From an uncultured bacterium (GTDB lineage: Bacteria; Verrucomicrobiota; Lentisphaeria; Victivallales; UBA1829), in NCBI GenBank assembly GCA_949297765.1, contig CASFTV010000008.1, forward strand, positions 66,137-130,136: a stretch of DNA of 64,000 nucleotides, written 5' to 3'. The position numbers were made by a program, and so were the translations under genes. A model generated the notes under the pieces. It did no database searches. It was given only the letters and a program-made list of their open reading frames with translations, and was not told the DNA's origin. Positions 24,083-32,360 of this stretch are shown here, piece by piece (the stretch's first letter is position 1; every line of letters starts with the position of its first letter).

Positions 24083-25933
24083 ATGACGAAAACAATCCAG
24101 TCTCCAAGTGAATTGCAGGAACGGGCCGCCGCGTTGAGAAATGCCGTCCGTCCGCCCGTCAAACTGCTGGTCTCCATGGGAACCTGCGGAATCGCCGCGG
24201 GAACAACCGAGGTTCTGAAAGCCATCCGCACCGAAGTCGCGGAACGGAAACTTGAAAACGCCGTCGAGATCGTCGAAGTGGGCTGCATGGGGCTCTGCTA
24301 TGCGGAGCCGGTCATCATGCTGGTCGACCGGGAATCGGGAAAACGGCTGATCTACGGCGATGTCACGCCGCAGCAGATTCCGGCGATTCTCTCCGCGGGA
24401 ACCGATGCGGCCGCCCCCGGCACCCGCACGCTGGAACGCTCCTGGTACTATCCGGAAACGGAAACTCCCGCCCCCGGAGAACTCCAGGCCCGCATCGTTC
24501 TGCGCAACACCGGATGCATCAATCCGGAAAACATTGACGAATACATCATGAACGACGGCTACTCCGCCCTCGCCAAAGTCGTAACGGAAATGACGCCGGA
24601 CGAGGTCGTCAAACTGATCTCCGACTCCGGTCTGCGCGGACGCGGAGGCGGCGGATTCCCCACCGGACGCAAATGGTCGCTCGCCGCGGCTCAGCCGCCC
24701 GGAGAAAAATTCATCATCTGCAACGCCGATGAAGGCGACCCCGGCGCATTCATGGACCGTGCCGTTCTCGAAGGCGATCCGCACAGCGTTCTGGAAGCGA
24801 TGGCCATCGGCGGCTATGCCATCGGCGCGGGAACCGGCGTGATCTACATCCGCGCCGAGTATCCGCTGGCCGTGAAGCGTCTGGAAATCGCGATCCGGCA
24901 GGCGGAAGAATACGGATTCCTCGGGAAAAACATCTTCGGCAGCGGATTCGACTTCAACATTGAAATCAAATTCGGCGCGGGCGCATTCGTCTGCGGCGAG
25001 GAGACCGCGCTGATCCACTCGATCGAAGGCAAGCGCGGCGAGCCGACCGTCAAACCGCCGTTCCCGGCGGTGTCGGGCCTCTGGGGAAAACCGACCATCG
25101 TCAACAATGTGGAAACCTACGCCTGCATTGCGGCGATCGTCCGCAAGGGGGCGGACTGGTTCCGCTCAATCGGAACACAGGGTTCGCCCGGAACCAAGGT
25201 GTTCGCGCTCGCGGGAAAGATCACCAAAGTCGGACTGGCCGAAGTCCCGATGGGCACCACGCTGCGCCAGATCATCTACGAGATCGGCGACGGCATCAAA
25301 AACGGACGCCAGTTCAAGGCGGTTCAGACGGGCGGACCCTCGGGCGGCTGCATCACCGCAAAGAATCTTGATCTCCCGATCGACTACGAAGCGCTGAAGG
25401 CGATCGGCTCCATGATGGGATCCGGCGGAATGATCGTGATGGACGAGGACGACTGCATGGTCAACATTGCGAAATTCTTCCTGGAGTTCACGCTGGACGA
25501 ATCGTGCGGCAAATGCACGCCGTGCCGCGTGGGCAACCGCCGCATGTACGAACTGCTGGAGGAGATCACCGACGGACGCGGAACGATGGAAACGATCGCC
25601 AAGCTCAAACAGCTCTCCGCGACGATCAAGGACACCGCGCTCTGCGGACTCGGCCAGACCGCGCCGAATCCGGTTCTTTCGACCATGAGCAACTTCGAAG
25701 ACGAATATCTTGCCCACGTCCGGGAGTCGCGCTGTCCGGCGGGCGCCTGCACGAAGCTGATTCACTACGAAGTCACCGACCGCTGCGTCGGCTGCGGACT
25801 CTGTCTCCAGCGCTGCCCGGTCAACGCCATCACCGGCGAGCGCCGCGAGCGGCATCTGATCGACCAGAGCCGCTGCATCAAATGCGGCGTCTGCTTCATG
25901 GCGTGCAAGTTCCATGCGATCGAGAAGCGATAA
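24083..25933 (+). CDS. NADH-linked [FeFe] hydrogenase, NuoF-like flavin subunit (HydB/HndC type)
   Basis: Subunit of 616 residues. Domains in order: an N-terminal thioredoxin-like [2Fe-2S] domain (MGTCGIAAG with GCMGLCYAEP, about 30-115), an NADH/FMN domain (GLRGRGGGGFPTGRKW near residue 185 and NADEGDPGAFMDR, CGEETALIHSIEG), an SLBB segment, the N3-type [4Fe-4S] site ESCGKCTPCRVG, and a C-terminal pair of [4Fe-4S] motifs (CVGCGLCLQRCPVNAI and CIKCGVCFMACKFHAI). This is the full HydB layout of electron-bifurcating hydrogenases, which couple NADH and reduced ferredoxin to H2 production. Bifurcation is inferred from subunit architecture. Confidence 0.95.
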   Translation: MTKTIQSPSELQERAAALRNAVRPPVKLLVSMGTCGIAAGTTEVLKAIRTEVAERKLENAVEIVEVGCMGLCYAEPVIMLVDRESGKRLIYGDVTPQQIPAILSAGTDAAAPGTRTLERSWYYPETETPAPGELQARIVLRNTGCINPENIDEYIMNDGYSALAKVVTEMTPDEVVKLISDSGLRGRGGGGFPTGRKWSLAAAQPPGEKFIICNADEGDPGAFMDRAVLEGDPHSVLEAMAIGGYAIGAGTGVIYIRAEYPLAVKRLEIAIRQAEEYGFLGKNIFGSGFDFNIEIKFGAGAFVCGEETALIHSIEGKRGEPTVKPPFPAVSGLWGKPTIVNNVETYACIAAIVRKGADWFRSIGTQGSPGTKVFALAGKITKVGLAEVPMGTTLRQIIYEIGDGIKNGRQFKAVQTGGPSGGCITAKNLDLPIDYEALKAIGSMMGSGGMIVMDEDDCMVNIAKFFLEFTLDESCGKCTPCRVGNRRMYELLEEITDGRGTMETIAKLKQLSATIKDTALCGLGQTAPNPVLSTMSNFEDEYLAHVRESRCPAGACTKLIHYEVTDRCVGCGLCLQRCPVNAITGERRERHLIDQSRCIKCGVCFMACKFHAIEKR

Positions 25934-25961
25934 CCTGTTTCCGGAAGGAGAAACCCATATT

Positions 25962-27698
25962 ATGGAAGTGAATCTGAAAATCAACGATCAGCCGGTTTCC
26001 GTCGAGTCCGGGAGCACGATTCTCGAAGCGGCGGAAAAGCTTGAAATCCGCATTCCGACGCTCTGTCATTTCAAGATGGACTGTTTTCACGTCGAACACA
26101 AATGCGGCTCCTGCCGGATCTGTGTGGTGGAGGTGAAAGGCCGTCCGAATCTGGCGCCCGCCTGCTGCACGCCCGTGATGGAGGGGATGGAGGTCAAAAC
26201 CAACACGCTCCGCGTGATCAACGCACGCAGAACGATTCTGGATCTGCTGCTGTCGGATCACCCGAAGGACTGCCTGATCTGCCCGAAGAACCTGCACTGC
26301 AAGCTCCAGAAGCTCGCGCAGGAGATGGGACTGCACCATCTGCTCTACAAAGGGGAGCAGTCGACCTACAACAAAGATCTCTCCAGCTACGCGATCGCCC
26401 GCGACCTCGACAAGTGCATCATGTGCCGGAGATGCGAAACCGCGTGCAACACCATTCAGACGGTCGGCGTGCTTTCAGCGGTCGGCCGCGGTTTCAACAC
26501 CGTGGTGGCTCCGGCGGGACAGCGCCCGCTGACGGAGACGGAATGCGTCTTCTGCGGACAGTGTGTGCAGGCCTGCCCGGTCGGCGCCCTCAGCGAGATG
26601 GATTACAAGTATGACGTCTGGCGCGCGCTCAACGATCCGACAAAGACCGTTGTCGTGCAGACCGCTCCGGCGGTCCGGGTGGCGATCGGCGAGGCGTTCG
26701 GACTGGAACCCGGTTCCATCAGCACCGGAAAGATGGTCACCGCCCTCCGCATGCTCGGATTCGACAAGGTCTTCGACACCGACTTCGCCGCCGACCTCAC
26801 TATCATGGAGGAAACCACCGAACTGATTGAGCGCGTGAAAAGCGGAAAGAACCTGCCGATCCTGACAAGCTGCTGTCCGGGCTGGGTGAAATTCCTGGAG
26901 CATCAGTTCCCGAAACTCATCTACATGCCGTCGACAGCCAAGTCGCCGCAGCAGATGATGGGAGCAGTGCTGAAGAGCTACTACGCGGAGAAAATCGGCG
27001 TGAAACCGGCGGACCTGATCGTGGTCTCGGTGATGCCGTGCCTCTCGAAGAAATACGAGGCGAAACGCGAGGAATTCTCGCACGACGGAGTCCCGGATGT
27101 CGATATCGTCATCTCGACCCGCGAACTCGCCGACATGATTCTGGAAGCCGGTATCGTGTTCCAGGATCTGGAGGAGCAGGAATACGACTCCCCGCTCGGG
27201 GAATCCACCGGCGCCGCAGTGATCTTCGGCGCAAGCGGCGGCGTGCTGGAAGCGGCGCTCCGGACCGCGGCCGACTGGATCGCGGGACAGGATCTGGAAC
27301 AGATCGAATTCACCGCGGTCCGCGGACTCGAAGGAATCAAGGAGGCCGAGGTGGAAGTCGCCGGATTGAAACTCAAGGCGGCCGTCTGTTCCGGTCTTGG
27401 AAACGCACGCAAGCTCCTGGAGAAGATTGAACGCGGCGAGGCGGATTATCAGGCAATTGAAATCATGGCCTGTCCCGGCGGCTGCCTCAACGGCGGCGGA
27501 CAGCCGTATCATCAGGGCGACACCTCGATCCTGAAGAAGCGTCTGGACGCCCTCTATCAGGAAGACCGCAACAAGCCGCTGCGCAAGTCGCACAAGAACC
27601 CCTCCATTCTCAAGCTCTACGAGGAGTTCCTGGGAGAGCCCGGAAGCCATCTGGCGCACCATCTCCTGCACACGACCTACGTCAACCGGAAAAAATAA
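25962..27698 (+). CDS. hydA: NADH-dependent [FeFe] hydrogenase catalytic subunit (group A, HydA/HndD)
   Basis: Catalytic subunit of 578 residues, close to the length of HndD. An N-terminal [2Fe-2S] domain (CHFKMDCFHVEHKCGSCRIC) is followed by a His-Cys3 [4Fe-4S] region (HPKDCLICPKNLHCKLQ), two [4Fe-4S] motifs (CIMCRRCETACN and CVFCGQCVQACPVGAL) and the H-cluster domain with all three signatures: TSCCPGWVKF (Cys304-305), MPCLSKKYE (Cys360) and MACPGGCLNGGGQP (Cys504, Cys508). The start is set by GGAAGGAG upstream. The maturases HydE, HydF and HydG, needed for activity, are not in the window. A strong terminator follows. Confidence 0.97.
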   Translation: MEVNLKINDQPVSVESGSTILEAAEKLEIRIPTLCHFKMDCFHVEHKCGSCRICVVEVKGRPNLAPACCTPVMEGMEVKTNTLRVINARRTILDLLLSDHPKDCLICPKNLHCKLQKLAQEMGLHHLLYKGEQSTYNKDLSSYAIARDLDKCIMCRRCETACNTIQTVGVLSAVGRGFNTVVAPAGQRPLTETECVFCGQCVQACPVGALSEMDYKYDVWRALNDPTKTVVVQTAPAVRVAIGEAFGLEPGSISTGKMVTALRMLGFDKVFDTDFAADLTIMEETTELIERVKSGKNLPILTSCCPGWVKFLEHQFPKLIYMPSTAKSPQQMMGAVLKSYYAEKIGVKPADLIVVSVMPCLSKKYEAKREEFSHDGVPDVDIVISTRELADMILEAGIVFQDLEEQEYDSPLGESTGAAVIFGASGGVLEAALRTAADWIAGQDLEQIEFTAVRGLEGIKEAEVEVAGLKLKAAVCSGLGNARKLLEKIERGEADYQAIEIMACPGGCLNGGGQPYHQGDTSILKKRLDALYQEDRNKPLRKSHKNPSILKLYEEFLGEPGSHLAHHLLHTTYVNRKK

Positions 27699-27714
27699 CC
27701 GCAGACAGAACGGG

Positions 27715-27749
27715 GCGCGGCGGAGGCAACTCCGTCCGCGCTCTTTTTT
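27715..27749 (+). terminator. Intrinsic terminator of the hydrogenase operon
   Basis: GCGCGGCGGAG pairs with CTCCGTCCGCGC (one bulged T) around GCAA, followed by a run of seven T. It lies between convergent genes. Confidence 0.88.
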
Positions 27750-28654
27750 TATTCGCTCCAGCTCCTCCGGTTCCGCTTCCGGTATCCTGACGGAGAAACG
27801 CCGAACACCCGCCGGAACGCGGTCGAAAAGTAGAGCGGACTCCGGTAGCCGAGCCGTCCGGCGATCTCCTTCATGGAAAGAGCCGTATGCGCGACAAGCC
27901 GTTCAGCGGACTCCATCCGCAGTTTGTTGCGGTACTCCAGCGGGGAGGCGCCGAGATGCCGCTGGAACAGACGCATCAGCTGATGAACCTCCATTCCGTG
28001 CTCTCCGGCCAGATCCCGGATCGTGGATCCGGCGGATGTCTCGCGCATCGCCCGGAGGATGCGGGCAAGCGGCTCGGGCAGGGAATCCATGCGACCGCCT
28101 CCGCATTCCGATGCGAAACCGGCGATCAGGCGGTAGACCATCGACGAAATTTCTGCGGCGTCTTCCGTCTTATGGGATTCCATCCGTTCCGCAATCGCGC
28201 GGATCCGCGCAAGAAACGGACCGGGATCGGAAAGACGGTAACGATTGCGTCCGGGCAGATGCAGCTGCAGATCCAGTTCCCGTGCAAGCGTTCCGCAGAT
28301 CATCAGGCGGCAGCGGTGGAAGCTCTCCGTTCCGCGGGTGTGGAAGACCACGTCGGACCCCGGATGCATCAGGTAGATTTCTCCGGGAGAAACCGTCTCC
28401 GTAACGCCGTCCTGCGTATAGCGCAGAAGGCCGGAAAGGAGGTATTCAAAGGTCAGGTCGGCATTGTTTTCAAACCGGAACCATCCGCCGACGGAGCGTT
28501 TGACCTCCGAATAATAGCGGGGCCAGAGGAGCGTTCCATACGGCAGAGGACCGTCGTTCCAGCTGGCAATAACGACTTTCCGGTTCTCCGGAAACCAGTC
28601 TTCGCGGTAATAGTCCGTACTGTTTTTCCGCCACGAAACTTTTTGAATCTTCAT
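27749..28654 (-). CDS. AraC family transcriptional regulator
   Basis: Regulator of 301 residues. The N-terminal part is a cupin-like sensor (YLLSGLLRYTQDGVTETVSPGEIYLMHPGS), and the C-terminal part holds two helix-turn-helix units: STIRDLAGEHGMEVHQLMRLFQRHLG and LSMKEIAGRLGYRSPLYFSTAFRRVFG, ending SPSGYRKR. It is divergent from the CapA/hydrolase/CE15 operon and convergent with the hydrogenase operon. The natural target is therefore the esterase operon on its right; the inducer is unknown. Confidence 0.92.
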   Translation of the reverse strand: MKIQKVSWRKNSTDYYREDWFPENRKVVIASWNDGPLPYGTLLWPRYYSEVKRSVGGWFRFENNADLTFEYLLSGLLRYTQDGVTETVSPGEIYLMHPGSDVVFHTRGTESFHRCRLMICGTLARELDLQLHLPGRNRYRLSDPGPFLARIRAIAERMESHKTEDAAEISSMVYRLIAGFASECGGGRMDSLPEPLARILRAMRETSAGSTIRDLAGEHGMEVHQLMRLFQRHLGASPLEYRNKLRMESAERLVAHTALSMKEIAGRLGYRSPLYFSTAFRRVFGVSPSGYRKRNRRSWSE

Positions 28655-28813
28655 TTCGGTTTTCGTTCCTTTTTCAGATAATTTTGTTCAAAAAACGAAT
28701 GTTTTCAAGGGTTTTCCTTCTTTTTTTATAAAAAAAATGTTTTATGGTAATCGCAAGGAAGCACTGCGGCGGAAACGGAAATGAGCCGGAACACCTTATC
28801 AGGAGAACACGAG

Positions 28814-30052
28814 ATGATAACAGAAAAGGGCATTTGGAAGATTCGGGAACAGGAGGGAAAGACTCTGTTCCAAGCCGTTCTTGCGGGCGATGTCTGTCCG
28901 CAGGGTCCCGGGACACAGGCGGACTGGAGCGCGATTCTCTCTCCGCTCTCCTCCTTCCTCGGGGATGCGGAACTCCGGATTGTCCAGTGGGAAACCCCTC
29001 TGGCGGAACAGGAAGCGCCGATTCCGAAAAGCGGGCCGAATCTCAACAACAGCCCGGAATCGGCGGAACTTGCCCGCGCGGCGGGTTTCCATGTCGCCCT
29101 TCTTGCCAACAACCATGTCGGCGATCACGGACCCGACGCCGTGCTTCAGACAATGGAGCATCTTCACCGGAACGGAATCCGGACCGTCGGAGCAGGCCGG
29201 AATCTGGACGAGGCGGACCGGCCGCTGGATTTCCGCGCAGGAGGGAAAACCATCCGGATCCTGAACTTCTGCGAGCATGAATTCGGCACGGCGGAAGAGG
29301 ATTTTCCGGGTTCCGCGCCGATCCGTCCGTTCCGGAACTGCCGGGCGATCCGGAAGGCCGCCGGGGAAGCCGATTTTGTCATCGTGGCTCTTCACGGCGG
29401 ACACGAGTACAATCCGTATCCCTCTCCGCGCCTTCAGGAACTCTGCCGGGAGTATGCCGACGCCGGAGCCGATCTGGTCTTCAACTGCCATACCCACTGT
29501 CCGGAGGGGATCGAAACGCACAACGGAACGCCGATCCTCTACTCGCCGGGCAATTTCTATTTCCCGAAGCACTTCGGCAAAAACAACTTGTGGCAGTACG
29601 GATATCTGACAAAAGCGCTGTTTGACGGTCGCGGAGTCCATGCGCTGGCGATTGAGCCGTACTCTTTTGACGCCGCTCATGTCACCCCGCTGGAAGGCGC
29701 TCTGCGGGAGAAGTTCTTCCGCTATCTGGAGACACTCAGCGGACCGCTCGCCGATCCGCACCGGATGCAGGCTCTGTTCGAAGCGTGGAGTTCGCGGTAC
29801 GGAAAGAACTATTTCGAAGGATGTGTTTCCGCTCTCCCGGAAAACTGGAAACAGACCGGCGATCCCGATGTCATCGCCCAATATCTCGGTTTCCGCAACA
29901 TCTTCACCTGCGAATCCCACAACGACATGGTCCGCTGCTATCTGAAACTGGTCGAAGAGAAGCGTCTCGAAGAAGCGGGAAAACTGCTTCCGCATATCGA
30001 ATCCCTGCAACGTCCGGAATGGCTCCCGAACGGGGAAAACCAAACCGTCTGA
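28814..30052 (+). CDS. CapA family metallophosphatase-like protein
   Basis: Protein of 412 residues with the PGA_cap (CapA) calcineurin-like fold. Metal-binding motifs appear in order: AGDVC near residue 23, VQWETPL (in place of the usual NLE), LLANNHVGDHG, VALHGGHEY and FNCHTHCPEGIE (in place of GHHPH). CapA relatives act in poly-gamma-glutamate synthesis, but many relatives in carbohydrate operons are of unknown function. No signal peptide is seen, so it is probably cytosolic. The ATG after AGGAG is preferred to one eleven codons upstream. First gene of a three-gene operon with two esterase-like hydrolases. Confidence 0.75.
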   Translation: MITEKGIWKIREQEGKTLFQAVLAGDVCPQGPGTQADWSAILSPLSSFLGDAELRIVQWETPLAEQEAPIPKSGPNLNNSPESAELARAAGFHVALLANNHVGDHGPDAVLQTMEHLHRNGIRTVGAGRNLDEADRPLDFRAGGKTIRILNFCEHEFGTAEEDFPGSAPIRPFRNCRAIRKAAGEADFVIVALHGGHEYNPYPSPRLQELCREYADAGADLVFNCHTHCPEGIETHNGTPILYSPGNFYFPKHFGKNNLWQYGYLTKALFDGRGVHALAIEPYSFDAAHVTPLEGALREKFFRYLETLSGPLADPHRMQALFEAWSSRYGKNYFEGCVSALPENWKQTGDPDVIAQYLGFRNIFTCESHNDMVRCYLKLVEEKRLEEAGKLLPHIESLQRPEWLPNGENQTV

Positions 30053-30066
30053 AAAGGAGGACCCGC

Positions 30067-31041
30067 ATGAAACCGCAAAACCGGCGTTTTAATTCCGTCA
30101 TGGAGGTCTCCGTCTGGCAGGCCGAAGCACGGCGCGAGCTGACGGATCTGCTCGGCATCACCGAACTGCTTGCCGAACCGCGCTTCCCGCTCGCCCCCCG
30201 TTCACTCTGGAAACGGGAAAACGAACTTGGCACCATTGAAAAAATCGTCTTCTGCTCGGAGGACGGTTTCGAGAACAGGATTTATCTCTGTCTTCCGCAC
30301 GGCGCACGACCGCCGTACCGGGCGTTCCTGTGTCTGCAGGGACACTCCACCGGCATGCACACCTCCATCGGCGTCGACTGGCACGACGAAACCACGCCGA
30401 TCCGGATTGAAGGCGACCGGGATTTCGCTCTCGGCTGCATGCGGCGCGGCATTCCGGCGGTCGCCCTGGAACAGCGGTACATGGGGGAGAACAGCACCGA
30501 TCCCGAACACAAACCGGCGTGCTATCAGCCCGCGATGTGTGCGCTGCTGCGGGGGAGAACCGCCCTCGGAGAACGCATCTTCGATGTGGACCGGATCATC
30601 GACTATCTGGCGTCGCGGGGGGATTTCGATCTCTCCCGGCTCGGCATTCTGGGCAACTCGGGCGGAGGGACAACCTCCATGTTCGCCGGAGCGGTCCTGC
30701 CCCGGCTGACCCATATTCTTCCATCGTGTTCCTTCTCCTCGTTCGCGGACAGCATCGGCGCGATGTACCACTGTTCCTGCAACTACATTCCCGGTCTTCT
30801 CTGCTACGGAGAAAGTGCCGATGTTCTCGGGCTGATCGCACCGCGTCCGCTTGTGGTCGTCTCCGGCAGCGAGGACCAAATCTTTCCACTGGGTCCGGCG
30901 CAGCGGCAGTTCGCCCGTCTGCAGGAGATCTACGCCGCCGCGGGCGCCCCCGGACGCTGCCGGCACGTCATCGGCAACGGCGGACACCGTTTCTACGCCG
31001 ATGACGCCTGGAACGCCATGCTCCCGTTCTGGAACGAATAA
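30067..31041 (+). CDS. Alpha/beta hydrolase, acetyl-esterase-like
   Basis: Hydrolase of 324 residues. The nucleophile elbow GNSGGG has Ser198; the acid is probably the Asp of VVSGSEDQIFP and the histidine lies in GNGGHRFYAD near the C-terminus. FLCLQGHSTGMHTSIG contains the oxyanion-loop region. The fold resembles the Abhydrolase_7/acetyl xylan esterase group. GGAGG lies shortly before the ATG, 14 bases after the CapA-like gene. No signal peptide, so it would act on imported oligosaccharides. Exact ester specificity is not readable. Confidence 0.75.
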   Translation: MKPQNRRFNSVMEVSVWQAEARRELTDLLGITELLAEPRFPLAPRSLWKRENELGTIEKIVFCSEDGFENRIYLCLPHGARPPYRAFLCLQGHSTGMHTSIGVDWHDETTPIRIEGDRDFALGCMRRGIPAVALEQRYMGENSTDPEHKPACYQPAMCALLRGRTALGERIFDVDRIIDYLASRGDFDLSRLGILGNSGGGTTSMFAGAVLPRLTHILPSCSFSSFADSIGAMYHCSCNYIPGLLCYGESADVLGLIAPRPLVVVSGSEDQIFPLGPAQRQFARLQEIYAAAGAPGRCRHVIGNGGHRFYADDAWNAMLPFWNE

Positions 31042-31088
31042 AAAACAGACTCATTTCCAAACAGAACGACCAGAAAGGAAACACCATC

Positions 31089-32270
31089 ATGACTCTTGCA
31101 GCAAAGCGCGCATCCACGCTTCCGGATCTTCCGTCCCCGCTGGAGGGCTGCGAAACCGCCGCGGACTGGACCTGCCGCCGGAGAGAGGAAATTCTCCGGC
31201 TCTTTGAAACGCTGATGTTCGGGAAGATTCCGCCCCGGCCGGAATCGGTCCGCTTCGAAATCAGACGCCGGAAGGAGAATGTGTTCGGCGGACGGGGAAG
31301 CCGCCGCGAAGTCACTCTTCACCTTCAGAACGGACGCAGACAGCACTCCGTTGACATTCTCTGGTATCTCCCGAACCGGAACGGGAAACGGATTCCGGCC
31401 GTCGTCGGCCTGAACTTCATGGGCAACGCCGCCGCGACCGAGGAGACCGATCTTCCTCCCGATTCCACCGAATTCAAACCGGGACAGCAGGCGCACCGCT
31501 GGCAGATCCCGATGCTGCTCGACGCCGGAATCTCCCTGATTACGGCGCCGCGCAACAGCTTCTTCCATGACGACCGCGACGGACGCCGGACCAGCATTTT
31601 CCGTCTGTTCCACCGCCCGCAGGAACTGACCCGGACACACCGCGAATTCACGGCAATCAGCGCATGGGCGTGGGGCTGTTCCCTTCTCCTTGATCTCGCG
31701 CTGACCGAACCGGACATTGATCCCCGGCAGATCTGGGTGCACGGTCATTCCCGGCTCGGCAAAACCGCCCTCTGGGCCGCCGCCAACGATCCGCGGTTCG
31801 CCGGAGCGGTCAGCAACGATTCCGGCTGCTGCGGAGCCGCTCTCACCCGCGACCGGCATCCTGCTTCCGAATCCCTCTCCTTCATCACAAAGACTTTCCC
31901 GTGGTGGTTTCAGAGCGCGCTGGATGCGTATGCAGCCCGCGAGGAGGAACTGCCTCTCGACCAGCACTTTCTCGCCGCGCTGACCGCTCCCCGGCCGCTG
32001 CTGATCGCCAGTGCCGCGGAGGATGTCTGGGCGGACCCCTTCAATGAGTACCGCGGAGCGAAAGCGGTCGGAAGCGTCTACCGTCTTTTCGGCGCGCGCG
32101 GCATCGGATCCGCTCCGTTTCCGAAACCGGAAGCCCCGATTTTCGGCGACCGGGTCGGCTACTATCTGCGGACCGGGAAACATGACGTCACCGCCACCGA
32201 CTGGACCTTCGTTCTGGAGTTTCTCCGCCGCAACGCCCCGGACTCCGCCGGACAGAAGAAAAACTCATAA
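31089..32270 (+). CDS. CE15-like glucuronoyl methylesterase
   Basis: Protein of 393 residues similar to carbohydrate esterase family 15, which cleaves esters between glucuronic acid of xylan and lignin or methyl groups. Visible marks: HGHSRLGKTALWAAANDPRF with nucleophile Ser221 (family motif GxSRxGK), SGCCGAALTRDRHPASESL (matching the SGxxGxAL...E region holding the acidic residue), LPLDQHFLAALTAPRPLLI and the C-terminal GKHDVTATDW with the catalytic His. Most known CE15 enzymes are exported, but this one starts MTLAAKRASTLPDL and has no signal peptide. Last gene of the CapA operon; a hairpin follows. Confidence 0.82.
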   Translation: MTLAAKRASTLPDLPSPLEGCETAADWTCRRREEILRLFETLMFGKIPPRPESVRFEIRRRKENVFGGRGSRREVTLHLQNGRRQHSVDILWYLPNRNGKRIPAVVGLNFMGNAAATEETDLPPDSTEFKPGQQAHRWQIPMLLDAGISLITAPRNSFFHDDRDGRRTSIFRLFHRPQELTRTHREFTAISAWAWGCSLLLDLALTEPDIDPRQIWVHGHSRLGKTALWAAANDPRFAGAVSNDSGCCGAALTRDRHPASESLSFITKTFPWWFQSALDAYAAREEELPLDQHFLAALTAPRPLLIASAAEDVWADPFNEYRGAKAVGSVYRLFGARGIGSAPFPKPEAPIFGDRVGYYLRTGKHDVTATDWTFVLEFLRRNAPDSAGQKKNS

Positions 32271-32290
32271 AAAGAAAAAACCATACAAAA

Positions 32291-32330
32291 CGCCCGGACC
32301 TCTCCGTATTCCGAAAGGTCCGGGCGATCG
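32291..32330. terminator. Bidirectional terminator between convergent genes
   Basis: Perfect 11-bp stem CGCCCGGACCT with its complement. On the minus strand it is followed by TTTTG and on the plus strand by a weaker CTTTTCC, so it can serve both the CE15-like gene and the minus-strand GH42-like gene. Confidence 0.8.
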
Positions 32331-32360
32331 CTTTTCCCGGAAGAGGGAGAAAACTCCTTC

